Below are positions 33,248 through 42,874 of a stretch of DNA of 64,000 bases, one piece after another. Under the pieces are notes generated by a model. It was given only the letters and a program-made list of their open reading frames with translations. It had not been told where the DNA came from and searched no databases. The DNA comes from Ammoniphilus sp. YIM 78166 (GTDB taxonomy: Bacteria; Bacillota; Bacilli; Aneurinibacillales; RAOX-1): contig NZ_SDLR01000003.1 in NCBI RefSeq assembly GCF_004522215.1, forward strand, positions 682,001 through 746,000, written 5' to 3'. How positions within the stretch are numbered: the first letter of the stretch is position 1; every line of letters starts with the position of its first letter. Made by a program: the position numbers and the translations under genes.

Positions 33248-33913
33248 TTAAATTAGCCTTCCTAATTCATTCATGGCTCTTACCCAATTCATTCGCATCG
33301 CTTCAGCTGCTTGTTCTGGATTACGGCTCTCAAATGCCGAAATCATTGCTTCATGCTCTTCGAGAGAATGGATGGTGGTTGATAAGGGTTGTTGAAGAAG
33401 TACATATTTAAATCGTCTGATATGCATCTGTAAGGTCGTGCAAAAAGAAGTGATATAGGGATTGTTAGCCGCATCTAGTATAATATCATGGAATTGTTCA
33501 TCTAATTCCATCGCTTTAAATAGTTGCTGTTTTTGAATCATTTCCCCAAACTGCTGATTGAGCTCACGTAAGGACTGGATTTGGGTCTTATCTATGACGG
33601 GGGTAGCCAGCTCAGCTGCAAGGGACTGAAGAGTTGCTAAAGGCGGGTAGATTTTTAATATATCTTCTTTTTCTATTAGCGTGACCCGGGTAATCTTTCC
33701 CGGCTGCATCTCAACAAAACCCTGGACTTCTAATAGCTGTAAAGCTTCGCGTATTGGCGTTCTACTTAAACCCAACGCTTCCGCTAGTTCCATATCATTC
33801 AATTTTTCTCCAGGTTGAAGTGTACCGTCAATAATCCACCGCTGTAATTGGGATAGTGCGCGTTCTTTAGCAGAAATTCGATGGGGTGCTAGGTAGTCTT
33901 TAGGTACTGGCAT
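33248..33913 (-). CDS. GntR family regulator, FCD type
   Basis: The 221-aa product has an N-terminal winged helix of GntR type (about 15-80: GTLQPGEKLNDMELAEALGLSRTPIREAL) and a C-terminal FCD domain (about 90-215), where D and H residues for a metal site appear in DEQFHDIILDAANNPYI and HEAMISAF. FadR-subfamily members respond to carboxylic acids. It lies just upstream of the diguanylate cyclase and downstream of the ABC operon; either may be a target. ATG after GGAGGATGATAAG. Confidence 0.88.
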   Translation of the reverse strand: MPVPKDYLAPHRISAKERALSQLQRWIIDGTLQPGEKLNDMELAEALGLSRTPIREALQLLEVQGFVEMQPGKITRVTLIEKEDILKIYPPLATLQSLAAELATPVIDKTQIQSLRELNQQFGEMIQKQQLFKAMELDEQFHDIILDAANNPYITSFCTTLQMHIRRFKYVLLQQPLSTTIHSLEEHEAMISAFESRNPEQAAEAMRMNWVRAMNELGRLI

Positions 33914-33952
33914 CTTATCATCCTCCGTAAGCGCTGTCCATGCTAAGGTAAG

Positions 33953-35185
33953 TTAACTGATTCTCGAGTGGTCGAAGATCTGAACATTGTTTTTGCCGCT
34001 TTTCTTCGCTTGGTACATGGCCTGATCTGCTTTATCCAACAGCTCATCTAATTTGGCTCCGTCTTCAGGAAAAAAACTGATTCCAATACTCGGTGTTACA
34101 AGAAGTCTGTATCCTCTAATAAAAAACGGCTCCTTCATCCCGTCCAGTATTCGGTGGGCGACACCCAGTGCTTGGGGCTTGTCTATATCTCTAAGGACAA
34201 TAATAAACTCATCACCGGCTATCCTCGAAACGATATCGTTTTTACTGATCAAGCTGCGAAACCTCTTAGAAACCAATTTAAGTAGGAGGTCTCCGACCTC
34301 ATGGCCAAATGTATCATTGACTGATTTAAAACGATCAAGATCAAGGAACATAACAGCTAGTTGTTGGTTCTTGCCTCGCTGCCCCCCGACTAAGCCTGAA
34401 AAGCTTTTTTGGAGATGTCTGCGATTAGGTAATCCAGTAAGGTCGTCCAAATGGGCTTCTTCTATCATCTTCATTTCCTGTCGTTTCTGTTCACTTAAAT
34501 CCTGGAACGCTATGACAACACCCAGACTCTCTCCCATCTTGCTTTTCATTCGGGCAACACTGCTTAATACCCATACCCCCGAGCCGGATCTTGATCGTAA
34601 AACATATTGGTGATTTTTAGTTTTCTTGGAGCCTTTACCCATTGGGGCTAATGGGTTAATCACCTTATTGGATTGGTCATCCTCCTGAATTCGATATACG
34701 TCTCCTACCGGCTTACGAATCGCCTCCTGTTTCTTCCATCCAGTCAACTTCTCTGCCATAGGATTCATAAAGGTAATAAGCTCCTTTTGATCGGTTGTTA
34801 TTACGGCGTGAGGCATACTGTTTAGCGTAGTAATTAGCCTTTCCTCTCTTAATCGAAGTTCTTCTTCAATCCTTCTATGTTCCTCCAATACTTGGCCAAT
34901 AGAGGACACCGTGGTTTCTAAAGGTACATCGGTAATGGTTAGGCGAGGATCTGAAAGAGCAGGCGGGTTATATTGAGAAATACTATAATACAGCCTGAGT
35001 AGTAAAGCTAGCAATCCAGCAAATAGAATGAGGACAATTTCCTCGTTTAATGCAAAGGCAGGAGCATATTGGGTAAGTAAAAGAAGTAGAGCCAAGCCAC
35101 TAAATACAAAGAGCGTAATAATAAGGACTAAAAGGTTCTTGGGCTCCCTGAGGATATTAGTTAATAAGTCACGAATAGTGCTCAC
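33953..35185 (-). CDS. Membrane PAS-GGDEF diguanylate cyclase
   Basis: The 410-aa product has two N-terminal membrane helices (about 17-38 and 46-66), a helical linker, a PAS domain (about 113-235) and a C-terminal GGDEF domain (about 245-405). The active loop reads AGDEF, an accepted active variant. The RxxD inhibitory site five residues before it is changed to SKND, so product inhibition may be absent. It makes cyclic-di-GMP. Start is a GTG at 35185 with a weak AAGAGG signal. Cyclic-di-GMP breakdown genes lie at 44689 and 63511. Confidence 0.88.
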   Translation of the reverse strand: MSTIRDLLTNILREPKNLLVLIITLFVFSGLALLLLLTQYAPAFALNEEIVLILFAGLLALLLRLYYSISQYNPPALSDPRLTITDVPLETTVSSIGQVLEEHRRIEEELRLREERLITTLNSMPHAVITTDQKELITFMNPMAEKLTGWKKQEAIRKPVGDVYRIQEDDQSNKVINPLAPMGKGSKKTKNHQYVLRSRSGSGVWVLSSVARMKSKMGESLGVVIAFQDLSEQKRQEMKMIEEAHLDDLTGLPNRRHLQKSFSGLVGGQRGKNQQLAVMFLDLDRFKSVNDTFGHEVGDLLLKLVSKRFRSLISKNDIVSRIAGDEFIIVLRDIDKPQALGVAHRILDGMKEPFFIRGYRLLVTPSIGISFFPEDGAKLDELLDKADQAMYQAKKSGKNNVQIFDHSRIS

Positions 35186-35268
35186 CTCTTAAACATGCAT
35201 GTCAAACTACATTCTATCTGATTCCGTCCGTATTCTCAACTAATTTTATCCAATCGAAAAACAAAAAA

Positions 35269-35300
35269 GGGCTGCTTCGAGATTGCTCTCTCAAGTGCCC
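35269..35300 (-). terminator. Intrinsic terminator of purT
   Basis: GGGC...CTTCGAGA (from 35269) pairs with TCTCTCAAG...GCCC (to 35300) with small bulges; TTTTTTG follows on the minus strand. Confidence 0.7.
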
Positions 35301-35308
35301 TGGATCCT

Positions 35309-36487
35309 TTATTTATAGACAATGGTTAAGGCAGAAGCAGCGGCCTTTGCTTGGCTTCTAGCCGTTTCCACGTTATCTGCTGCGCTAAGAGCAACCGCCA
35401 TTCTTCTTCCCTCTTTTGTTTCTGGCTTACCGAATATTCGAACCTGACTATTTGGAGTTTGCAGCGCCTGTTCCAGACCTGCAATCTGAAATTCCGATTC
35501 ATCTCGGTCGGCCTTCAATGTATAAGAAGCACCAGGAGAATAAAGTCGAACGGATGGGATAGGCAGACCTAATACGGCTCTAACGTGTAAAGCAAATTCG
35601 GAAAGCTCTTGCGTGGCCATAGTCACCATACCTGTGTCATGTGGACGAGGAGATACTTCACTGAAATAGATCTTGTCTTTTCCAATAAAAAGCTCGACGC
35701 CAAATAAGCCGTAACCCCCGAGCGAATCTGTCACAATACCCGCGATTCTTTCTGCTTCTTTTAGCTGCTCTTCCGTCATGAAGTGGGGCTGCCAAGACTC
35801 GATATAATCCCCATCCTTCTGCACGTGTCCAATAGGTGGGCAGAAAGTGGTTCCTGAAACCGAACGAACCGTTAATAAAGTGATTTCCGAATCAAATTGA
35901 ATAAATTCTTCAATAATTACACGTGTGCTTTTTCCGCGACTTCCCTCCATTGCAGCTTGCCATGAAACCTCTACATCATCGAGCGATCGGCAAACGGATT
36001 GTCCCTTTCCAGAAGAGCTCATGATGGGCTTAATTACACAAGGGGTACCTATTTTCTCTACGGCAAGCTTTAGTTCATCCAACGAATCTGCGAACTCATA
36101 TTGAGCAGTTGGCAAGCCGAGGTCTTCAGCTGCTAATCGACGAATTCCTTCTCGGTCCATCGTTAGTCTAGTCGCCTGAGCTGTCGGCACAACGTTAAAG
36201 CCCTCTTTCTCCAACTCTACCAGAGCGGATGTTGCTATCGCTTCAATTTCAGGAACTATAAAGTCAGGCTTCTCTGCCTTTACAATCCGGTAAAGTTCCT
36301 CAGGATTAAGCATATCGATGACGTGTGCCCGATGAGCAACCTGCATAGCGGGTGCATTAGCGTAACGGTCTACAGCAACCGTCTCGACACCAAGACGTTG
36401 CGCCTCAATAATAACCTCTTTCCCGAGCTCGCCTGATCCAAGAAGCATAATTTTTTTAGATAATGGAGATAACGGTGCTCCAAACAT
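35309..36487 (-). CDS. purT: Formate-dependent phosphoribosylglycinamide formyltransferase
   Basis: The 392-aa product is PurT of the ATP-grasp superfamily. It starts with the nucleotide-binding LLGSGELGKEVIIEAQRLG (about 15-33), has the family motif AVDRYANAPAMQVAHR, the ATP-grasp lid KPIMSSSGKGQS (about 153-164) and EVSPRPHDTGMVT (about 278-290). It makes formyl-GAR from formate, ATP and GAR, an alternative to folate-dependent PurN. The ATG at 36487 follows GGAGGGTTTGAAC. The gene is separate from other purine genes. A weak match to a PurR-type box (GAACGTTCG) is close to the start on the same strand. Confidence 0.95.
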   Translation of the reverse strand: MFGAPLSPLSKKIMLLGSGELGKEVIIEAQRLGVETVAVDRYANAPAMQVAHRAHVIDMLNPEELYRIVKAEKPDFIVPEIEAIATSALVELEKEGFNVVPTAQATRLTMDREGIRRLAAEDLGLPTAQYEFADSLDELKLAVEKIGTPCVIKPIMSSSGKGQSVCRSLDDVEVSWQAAMEGSRGKSTRVIIEEFIQFDSEITLLTVRSVSGTTFCPPIGHVQKDGDYIESWQPHFMTEEQLKEAERIAGIVTDSLGGYGLFGVELFIGKDKIYFSEVSPRPHDTGMVTMATQELSEFALHVRAVLGLPIPSVRLYSPGASYTLKADRDESEFQIAGLEQALQTPNSQVRIFGKPETKEGRRMAVALSAADNVETARSQAKAAASALTIVYK

Positions 36488-36684
36488 GTTCAAACCCTCC
36501 TAAAAACGAACGTTCTATTTATTTATTACATATATTATTCGTCAATACTTTGAGTATAAAATTAAATTCGTTTAAAGTCAAATCTAAAGCCAACAAAATA
36601 GACGCTTGCCCTAGGACAAATGCTGATGCCTCCATAGACACCCGTACATAGGATATACAGAACAACAAGAGAGGGGTTGAAGTA

Positions 36685-36888
36685 ATGAGGCCAATTGTCC
36701 ATCCAATGAGAACCTGTGTAAAAGATGTTTATCACCACTGTGTAATACCGCATATCCATCCAAGTCAAACCATTATTCGTCATAATTACATCTATCAACA
36801 CCAGCATATGTTCCCACACACCGTACGAAATGTAATGGGACCTGTTCACCAAGTGCATACTGTGGTTCCGCCAACACGCAACTGGTAA
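36685..36888 (+). CDS. CotD-like spore coat protein
   Basis: The 67-aa product is rich in His, Pro, Val and Tyr and has the CotD pattern: MRPIVHPMRTC, then VIPHIHPSQT, HNYIYQHQHMFPHT and a Val-rich end. CotD is a late spore coat protein under SigK control in Bacillus subtilis; a CATAGGATA element at 36647-36655 could be a SigK -10, but no clear -35 AC is visible. The ATG follows GAGAGGGGTTGAAGTA. A strong terminator follows. Confidence 0.8.
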   Translation: MRPIVHPMRTCVKDVYHHCVIPHIHPSQTIIRHNYIYQHQHMFPHTVRNVMGPVHQVHTVVPPTRNW

Positions 36889-36895
36889 TATAACA

Positions 36896-36930
36896 GAAGG
36901 GAGGATAGTCTCATGCTATCCTCCCTTCGC
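36896..36930 (+). terminator. Intrinsic terminator of the cotD-like gene
   Basis: GAAGGGAGGATAG (36896-36908) pairs perfectly with CTATCCTCCCTTC (36916-36928). Confidence 0.8.
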
Positions 36931-36944
36931 TATAAACATACATA

Positions 36945-36973
36945 AAAAGGCCACTTGATTAGCATTGTGGCCT
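36945..36973 (-). terminator. Hairpin with minus-strand T tail
   Basis: AGGCCAC (36948-36954) pairs with GTGGCCT (36967-36973), with TTTTT on the minus strand. No minus-strand gene is seen upstream of it, so its user is unknown. Confidence 0.5.
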
Positions 36974-37192
36974 ACTCACTATTTAGAATTTTACACCATT
37001 TCTTCAGAAAAACTTTAGACTTCACAGAACTGTCAGGATTCCTGTAGCAATATTAGTCAAAGGAGCACCATAGGTAAAGTTGGCATATTTTTAAGTAGAG
37101 GGATCGTCTTTTGCCTTCTCCTATTTGGAGTATTAAGGGGCTTTAATTTGCATTGTATACGTTTACAAGACCCGAGACACAGGAGGTACTTT

Positions 37193-38389
37193 ATGTCTAA
37201 TATTGATAAGGATCGAAAATGGGGCTTAAACACAAAAGCCATTCACGAAGGTTATCATACAGATCCAGCCACTGGTTCCCTATCGCTTCCCATCTATCAA
37301 ACCTCGACTTTTGTATTTTCCTCAGCGGAAGAAGGGGCAAAACGTTTTGCTGGGGAAGAAGCCGGGTATGTCTATTCTCGTCTCGGAAACCCTACGGTAT
37401 CCGCTTTTGAGCAGAAAGTTGCCGCACTTGAGAAAGCAGAGTCCGGGTTAGCATTTGCTTCGGGTATGGCTGCTATTTCCGCTGTATTATTAGGATTATT
37501 AAAAACTGGCGATCATATCTTATGTTCCAAAGGGCTCTATGGTTGCACCTTCGGCCTATTAGGCTTAATACAAGAACGATTTGGAATTACGTATAGCTTA
37601 TGTGACATGAATGATGAAACATCCATAGTCACAGCTCTCCAGCCCAATACGAAGGTGATTTACGTAGAAACACCGATTAACCCTACGATGCAACTAGTGG
37701 ATCTATCGATGATTGGCAAAATAGGAAAACAGAAAAAGATCAAGACCGTGGTGGATAATACGTTTATGTCCCCTTACCTGCAACGCCCTATTGAACATGG
37801 CTGTGATATTGTTTTACACAGTGCAACCAAATTTATTGGAGGACACGGAGATGTAGTAGCAGGGATTGTGGTAGGTTCCAAAGAGATGATGGAGACCTTG
37901 CGAATGACCACTCAAAAGGATATCGGTGGCATACTTGCCCCCTTTGATGCATACTTACTTGTGCGCGGGTTAAAAACCTTGGGTATTCGGATGGAGCGAC
38001 ACTGTAAGAATGCTCAGAAGGTTGCAGAATATCTTGCTGAACACTCGAAAGTGAGTCAAGTTTATTATCCAGGTCTACCCAGCTTCACTCAACATGCTTT
38101 AGCTAAAAAACAGATGGACGGATTTGGCGGAATTATCAGCTTTGAGCTTAAGGGTGGATACGAGGCAGGAGTTAAAATGATGAATCGAGTAAGGCTATGT
38201 AAGAGAGCTGTTAGCTTAGGAGATGTGGATTCTCTGATCCAACATCCTGCATCAATGACGCACTCTATCATTCCCGCAACGGATCGCGAGAAGATGGGAA
38301 TCACGAATGGCCTCATCCGACTATCGGTCGGAATTGAGGATTTTGACGATATTGTCCATGATCTTGATCAAGCTCTATCCAGCGCCTAG
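37193..38389 (+). CDS. megL: Methionine gamma-lyase
   Basis: The 398-aa product is a Cys/Met metabolism PLP enzyme. It carries [11 protein letters not shown] (about 60-70), [13 protein letters not shown], the Cys of LYGCTFGLL (about 115, conserved in true methionine gamma-lyases), the PLP Lys in [13 protein letters not shown] (about 210), and MTHSIIP near the C-terminus. The reaction gives methanethiol, ammonia and 2-oxobutyrate. The Cys makes this assignment better than cystathionine gamma-lyase. The ATG at 37193 follows ACAGGAGGTACTTT; upstream codons to 37148 are not supported. A strong terminator follows. Confidence 0.88.
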   Translation: MSNIDKDRKWGLNTKAIHEGYHTDPATGSLSLPIYQTSTFVFSSAEEGAKRFAGEEAGYVYSRLGNPTVSAFEQKVAALEKAESGLAFASGMAAISAVLLGLLKTGDHILCSKGLYGCTFGLLGLIQERFGITYSLCDMNDETSIVTALQPNTKVIYVETPINPTMQLVDLSMIGKIGKQKKIKTVVDNTFMSPYLQRPIEHGCDIVLHSATKFIGGHGDVVAGIVVGSKEMMETLRMTTQKDIGGILAPFDAYLLVRGLKTLGIRMERHCKNAQKVAEYLAEHSKVSQVYYPGLPSFTQHALAKKQMDGFGGIISFELKGGYEAGVKMMNRVRLCKRAVSLGDVDSLIQHPASMTHSIIPATDREKMGITNGLIRLSVGIEDFDDIVHDLDQALSSA

Positions 38390-38404
38390 TATCTGCCAAG
38401 AAAA

Positions 38405-38439
38405 AACAACCGGCCATGATGGAGGCCGGTTGTTTTTTC
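38405..38439. terminator. Intrinsic terminator
   Basis: AACAACCGGCC (38405-38415) pairs with GGCCGGTTGTT (38424-38434), followed by TTTTTCT. It serves the methionine gamma-lyase gene and possibly the convergent ankyrin gene. Confidence 0.88.
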
Positions 38440-38807
38440 TATAGCTCTTTTTTAATTCTTTTTAGATTTGATTTATAAGTAGCTGTATGGACCAAATGAG
38501 TACTGTCTCCAGCTTTATCAGTCTCTGTCATCACTTTTGCCCCAGACAGAATGAGATCCCTTGCGATCTCTGTATACCCATTAAAGATAGCTAGGGTTAA
38601 TGGTGTTGTACCTCGTTGGTTTTCTTTCTGAAAATCAGCACCAAGGTTGATTAGTTGGTTGACTAGTGTTCGGTTATTTAGTCGCGTAGCGATCAACAAC
38701 GCGGTGTCTCCTCGGTTGTTTCTTTTATTGATATCCGAGCCTAAGTAAGCCATTAAATCAGAAATACTATTTTTCCTAACAAGCTCGGTTAGGTGGTCTT
38801 CACTCAT
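38439..38807 (-). CDS. Ankyrin repeat protein
   Basis: The 122-aa product has about three ankyrin repeats: NKRNNRGDTALLIATRLNNRTLVNQLINLGAD (about 27-58), then the repeat beginning FQKENQRGTTPLTLAIFNGYTEIARDLILSGAK (about 59-91) and a degenerate third with HLVHTATY. Ankyrin repeats bind partner proteins; the partner is unknown. No signal peptide is seen. ATG after GGGAGGTATTAGAAGA. Confidence 0.85.
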   Translation of the reverse strand: MSEDHLTELVRKNSISDLMAYLGSDINKRNNRGDTALLIATRLNNRTLVNQLINLGADFQKENQRGTTPLTLAIFNGYTEIARDLILSGAKVMTETDKAGDSTHLVHTATYKSNLKRIKKEL

Positions 38808-38873
38808 TCTTCTAATACCTCCCGCAAGAAACGTTCATTGAACTATCCTACGTGATGGTCAAAAGACTTATTC

Positions 38874-40445
38874 CTATTTTCCCTTAGCCAATTCTGTTAG
38901 CGTCACATAGTCAGTCTTTCCGCTACCTAATACAGGAACTTCTTCAATGTGGAGCATTTTTTGCGGAATTAGCAGATTTGACTGTTTAGCTGTACGAATA
39001 TACTGCGCTAACTCCTTCTCTTCTGCTTCCTCTAAGGTCGTAAACAGAATAACCTTCTCTCCTCTTCTTTCATCCGGTACACTGACCGCAAAAAATCCCG
39101 GGCTGCCAAAGCATTTTGCTGCCATTTGTTCCACTTGGTTTAAAGAGATCATCTCTCCAGCCACTTTGGCGAAGCGTTTTAACCGTGCTTGAATGGTTAC
39201 GTAGCCCTCCTCATCCAATGTGACCACATCACCTGTATCATACCATTCTTCCCTTGGAATAAAACCTTGGTTATGAAGGAGGTACCCTTTCATGAGGTTT
39301 GGTCCTTTGACAAGCAGTTTACCTCCCTCAGAAATTCCTTCAACCGGCTCGATCCTAGCCTCAACGAGCGGCAACAACCTTCCTACAGAACCTTTCTTTT
39401 GATGGGTAGGTGTGTTCAAGGATAGAATCGGGGCGGCCTCGGTGGTACCGTAGCCTTCCAGCAGATTAATCCGAAATTTGGCTTCCCACTTCGTTATTAC
39501 TTGTTCTTTCAATCGCTCAGCTCCCGCAATCACGTAGCGAAGGGTGCGGAAATCATCGGAACCCGCATATTTTTCATAGCCTTCAAGAAAAGTGGACGTA
39601 CCGAAAAGGGCGGTAGCTTTTCTTTCTCTAATAAGCTCAGGAATTTCTTTATAATGCAGTGGACTAGGATAAGCAATAACATACATCCCATTTAGTAAGG
39701 GAAGCATGGTGCCAACCGTTAAGCCGAAGCTGTGGAACATCGGAAGAGGGTTAAAAAAACGGTCCTCTAAAGTTAGATCTATAACGTTTAACGCTTGGTG
39801 TAAGTTTGCAAAAATATTATCATGGGTTAATATTACCCCTTTAGGTTTGCTCTCGGAGCCTGAGGTAAACAAAACAACTTCATTGACAGAGGTGGTTGCT
39901 TTTCGTTTTAGTTTAAAACTAATCAAACCTTTCACCTTGTCAATGACATTTACCTTTTCTCTTACATCCTCTAAATAGATAACCTCGAACGCAGCTGATA
40001 ACGATTCCATGAGCGCTTCTAAGTTTGCTTTCTCTAAGAATTTGCGAGAAGTTAGGATCGTTCTCAAACCGGCAGTTTCCCCACAATCCCGTAGGTTCGC
40101 TTCTCCCATGGAGAAGTTTAAAATGGCTGGTGTTTTCCCTAGTTTAAATAAGGAAAACAAAGTAACTACATGACCAATAGAATTAGGGAGAAATATGCCA
40201 ATATTCTGTTGACCCTTCAGCAAAGGCTCCAACTTGCCGCTTAAGACATAAGTTGCCAACAATAAGTCTTTGTAGCTAATCGATCGTTCAATATCTTCAA
40301 TGATTTTTTTTCCATAGCCAAATTCATCGGCAGCGTCAACTAGCACATTAAATAAATTACGATTGATTGGGGCTGTTTTCTTCGCAAGCTCCGCTAAAGT
40401 GTATAAGGGCTCATAACGGGTATTGCTAAATGCCTTTCGTGTCAT
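38874..40445 (-). CDS. AMP-dependent acyl-CoA/acyl-ACP synthetase
   Basis: The 523-aa product is an ANL-superfamily adenylating enzyme. The P-loop-like motif LFTSGSESKPKGVILTH is at about 194-210, the core motif GYGTTEAAP at about 327-335, the hinge YDTGDVVTLDEEGYVTIQAR at about 405-424, and the C-terminal catalytic Lys lies in VLGSGKTDY. The overall pattern resembles the synthetase half of Aas (acyl-ACP synthetase). It likely activates fatty acids; the acyl chain is unknown. The ATG follows AAAAGGTGATAAG. Confidence 0.85.
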   Translation of the reverse strand: MTRKAFSNTRYEPLYTLAELAKKTAPINRNLFNVLVDAADEFGYGKKIIEDIERSISYKDLLLATYVLSGKLEPLLKGQQNIGIFLPNSIGHVVTLFSLFKLGKTPAILNFSMGEANLRDCGETAGLRTILTSRKFLEKANLEALMESLSAAFEVIYLEDVREKVNVIDKVKGLISFKLKRKATTSVNEVVLFTSGSESKPKGVILTHDNIFANLHQALNVIDLTLEDRFFNPLPMFHSFGLTVGTMLPLLNGMYVIAYPSPLHYKEIPELIRERKATALFGTSTFLEGYEKYAGSDDFRTLRYVIAGAERLKEQVITKWEAKFRINLLEGYGTTEAAPILSLNTPTHQKKGSVGRLLPLVEARIEPVEGISEGGKLLVKGPNLMKGYLLHNQGFIPREEWYDTGDVVTLDEEGYVTIQARLKRFAKVAGEMISLNQVEQMAAKCFGSPGFFAVSVPDERRGEKVILFTTLEEAEEKELAQYIRTAKQSNLLIPQKMLHIEEVPVLGSGKTDYVTLTELAKGK

Positions 40446-40552
40446 CTTATCACCTTTTCTATATCGACGATACTGTATTCTTATGTAGGAAAGTAGAGGG
40501 GGAAAGTATAGGTTTAATGTGGAGGGACTGGTGACATCAGTCCCTCATCTGA

Positions 40553-40810
40553 TTATTTTAGCTCCTGCAGCAATTGTTCATAGGGAGTAAGGTCGATCTT
40601 TTTAGCTTGAAGCATCTTTACAGCTCGTTCCTGCATATTCCCTGGGGAGGCAATTAAATAACCGCGGATAACAGCATCTCTTGTAACCGTTCCTTCTGCT
40701 GCTTCACGTATTTTCTTTTCAATTCCCATTCTTGCCATCGGTCGTGCAAATATAGGAATCGGCTTTAACAACTCCTCTAACAAATCTTTCGCATCTTGAT
40801 CCCATTCCAT
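40553..40810 (-). CDS. PCP-reductase-like domain protein
   Basis: The 85-aa product matches the small domain found at the C-terminus of light-independent protochlorophyllide reductase subunit B (PCP_red): WDQDAKDLLEELLKPIPIFARPMARMGIEKKIREAAEG, then VTRDAVI. Stand-alone copies occur in non-photosynthetic Firmicutes, function unknown. The ATG at 40810 follows GGAAGGAAGAATGTA; the frame extends to 40882 without support. Confidence 0.75.
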   Translation of the reverse strand: MEWDQDAKDLLEELLKPIPIFARPMARMGIEKKIREAAEGTVTRDAVIRGYLIASPGNMQERAVKMLQAKKIDLTPYEQLLQELK

Positions 40811-40938
40811 TACATTCTTCCTTCCTATGCTTATCTTATCTTCTTTAAAAATTCCCATAATGATATGTATATATCCGCACACTTACCCTCTTGCCTTTTC
40901 AATTTACATCATAACCAAGATAATAACAAGATAAATAA

Positions 40939-40970
40939 AAAGATACCTATCCGCAACGGAAGGTATCTTT
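40939..40970 (-). terminator. Intrinsic terminator
   Basis: AAAGATACCT (40939-40948) pairs with AGGTATCTTT (40961-40970); T-rich on the minus strand. It overlaps the stop region of the NRDE gene. Confidence 0.75.
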
Positions 40971-41736
40971 AACTGCTATAGCTTACTTCTGTCCACTCGC
41001 AAGAACTATTATGATACGTCCGCTCAATAAATTGGATATGATGATCATAAGTCATCATTAGGATCGTCGAAGCTCTTGTTCCGTAATGAGGACTGTTGAT
41101 GAAGATCGGCGACAAGGTTCTTTCCCACTCTAGTCCGACGCCGGTATTGGGCAATCGATCGTCTGCAGCTACTTCAGCATCAACGAGTATCTGGAATAAC
41201 TTGTAAATATTGATATCACTCGCGGTTAGGGCAGATTCAAAGGCGACTTTGCCCTTTTCAACTTTAGGCCATGGTGTATTAAGCGCTGCGTTGCTTAATC
41301 CATAAATCCCAGATGAAAGTTTTTCTATGGAATTGTTTGTAGAGCTATAGTAGTACATCGATTCTGAATCAGCAAGGACTAAATTAAATCCTTGGTATGC
41401 TCCCACTCTCTGCGCAACATCAGAAAGATAGCTCTCCGGTGCCTCGGAACGCTGGAGATAATGGCTAACTAATTCTCCCCTAGAACGGAATCCTCGTTCG
41501 GAATGACCATCCTTAGGCCTTCCGCGAAAATTAGTAAGAGCGGCAAAATACCCTGTTTTACGATTGACTCCCATCCACGTTCCAAATCCTTCTAAGTCTC
41601 GTCCAGCTATTATATCTGGCTGATCTGCCCAAGGGGCAGCTGCTGCTGTTGGGCGTTTGAAAAATTCATCCCGGTTAGCAGCCACGACCAACCGGTACTT
41701 GGGATGTTCGTCATAAGCAAAGAAGAGTATACACAT
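40969..41736 (-). CDS. NRDE (TANGO2) family protein
   Basis: The 255-aa product starts MCILFFAYDEHPKYRLVVAANRDEFFKRPT, the N-terminal Cys plus NRDE motif of the TANGO2 family. WMGVNRKTGYFAALTNFR (about 55-72) is also typical. The N-terminal Cys suggests an Ntn-hydrolase-type fold, but bacterial functions are unclear. ATG after GACGAGGTAAAAACG. It lies 27 nt downstream of coaA and may be co-transcribed. Confidence 0.87.
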   Translation of the reverse strand: MCILFFAYDEHPKYRLVVAANRDEFFKRPTAAAAPWADQPDIIAGRDLEGFGTWMGVNRKTGYFAALTNFRGRPKDGHSERGFRSRGELVSHYLQRSEAPESYLSDVAQRVGAYQGFNLVLADSESMYYYSSTNNSIEKLSSGIYGLSNAALNTPWPKVEKGKVAFESALTASDINIYKLFQILVDAEVAADDRLPNTGVGLEWERTLSPIFINSPHYGTRASTILMMTYDHHIQFIERTYHNSSCEWTEVSYSS

Positions 41737-41763
41737 CGTTTTTACCTCGTCTTCCTTAAAGGG

Positions 41764-42723
41764 TTAAAGCTTGCGTAACTTAACACTGCTAACGGAATGG
41801 TTAGGTCCTTTTTTTAAGATTAAATGAGCTCGCTCTCTTGTCGGTAAGATATTATGTTGAAGATTGACCGCGTTGATCTCTAGCCATATTTTCTTAGCCG
41901 TGTCCATAGCTTCGGTGTCCGATAGTTCGGCATACCGGTGAAAATAAGATTGGGGATTTTGAAATGCAGTATCTCTTAACAATTGGAAGCGTTCAACATA
42001 CCATTGAAAAATGTCTTCAATCTTTGCGTCTACGTAGATGGAGAAATCAAAGAAATCAGAAACAAATACTCGCGGAATATTCTGGTTTCGGTTCCGACTG
42101 TTTTGTAGAACATTAATTCCCTCTACGATAATAATATCTGGCTTTCTAATAATTTGCTCATCTTCTGCTAAGATATCATAATATAGGTGGGAATAAACGG
42201 GAACGCAAACCTCGGGTCTTCCCGATTTAATGTCTGCCATAAACCGTATTAATCGGCGAATATCGTAGCTTTCTGGAAAACCCTTCCTCTTCATCAAGCC
42301 CCGCTCTTCTAGTACACGATTGGGAAAGAGAAAGCCATCGGTTGTAACCAGTTCCACCTTTGGATGGTTAGGCCAACGCGATAGAAGAGTCTGTAGGATT
42401 CTGGCAGAGGTGCTCTTTCCCACAGCCACGCTTCCGGCAATCCCAATGATATATGGGACCTTTTCAGTGGTACTGTTTAAAAAAGTGTTCGTTGCTGCGT
42501 GGAGCTCCTGGGTTGCCGCTACGTACAAATTAAGCAGTCGAGAAAGAGGGAGATAAATCTCTGATACTTCATCAAGAGATACTTTTTCATTTAATCCTTT
42601 TAAGGCCTCTAATTCATCCTGTGATAACGGAAGTGGAATCGAATCTCTTAGTCGAGCCCATTCTTCACGGTTAAAGGTTATATAAGGTGAATAGTTTTCA
42701 TCATGTGATGATGCAGTGAACAT
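41764..42723 (-). CDS. coaA: Pantothenate kinase, type I
   Basis: The 319-aa product is CoaA of the P-loop kinase superfamily: Walker [13 protein letters not shown] (about 93-104), [11 protein letters not shown] (about 125-135), [16 protein letters not shown] and EGINVLQ. It performs the first step of coenzyme A synthesis. Length and motifs fit the bacterial type I enzyme (about 316 aa). ATG after AAAGGAGGTTCC with a longer spacing (about 10 nt). Confidence 0.95.
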   Translation of the reverse strand: MFTASSHDENYSPYITFNREEWARLRDSIPLPLSQDELEALKGLNEKVSLDEVSEIYLPLSRLLNLYVAATQELHAATNTFLNSTTEKVPYIIGIAGSVAVGKSTSARILQTLLSRWPNHPKVELVTTDGFLFPNRVLEERGLMKRKGFPESYDIRRLIRFMADIKSGRPEVCVPVYSHLYYDILAEDEQIIRKPDIIIVEGINVLQNSRNRNQNIPRVFVSDFFDFSIYVDAKIEDIFQWYVERFQLLRDTAFQNPQSYFHRYAELSDTEAMDTAKKIWLEINAVNLQHNILPTRERAHLILKKGPNHSVSSVKLRKL

Positions 42724-42838
42724 GTTCCGATGGAACCTCCTTTGGTAAAGCCAATATCACAAATAGATAATCCTCATTATAGCAAAATAATGGTCGATGA
42801 GAAGAAGATGCATATAAAAGGATTTAATGAAGCAAAAA

Positions 42839-42865
42839 AGTTCTGTCCCGCAAAGGAACAGAACT
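42839..42865 (-). terminator. Intrinsic terminator
   Basis: AGTTCTGT (42839-42846) pairs with ACAGAACT (42858-42865); TTTTTTGC follows on the minus strand. It terminates the 139-aa gene. Confidence 0.8.
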
Positions 42866-42874
42866 AAAAATAAT

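Noticed and set aside
36488-36530. PurR box upstream of purT
   Set aside because: GAACGTTCG fits only part of the consensus and is a single half-site; kept only as a remark.
37057-37242. Minus-strand reading frame overlapping the start of the methionine gamma-lyase gene
   Set aside because: No ribosome binding site and it overlaps a well-supported gene; shadow frame.
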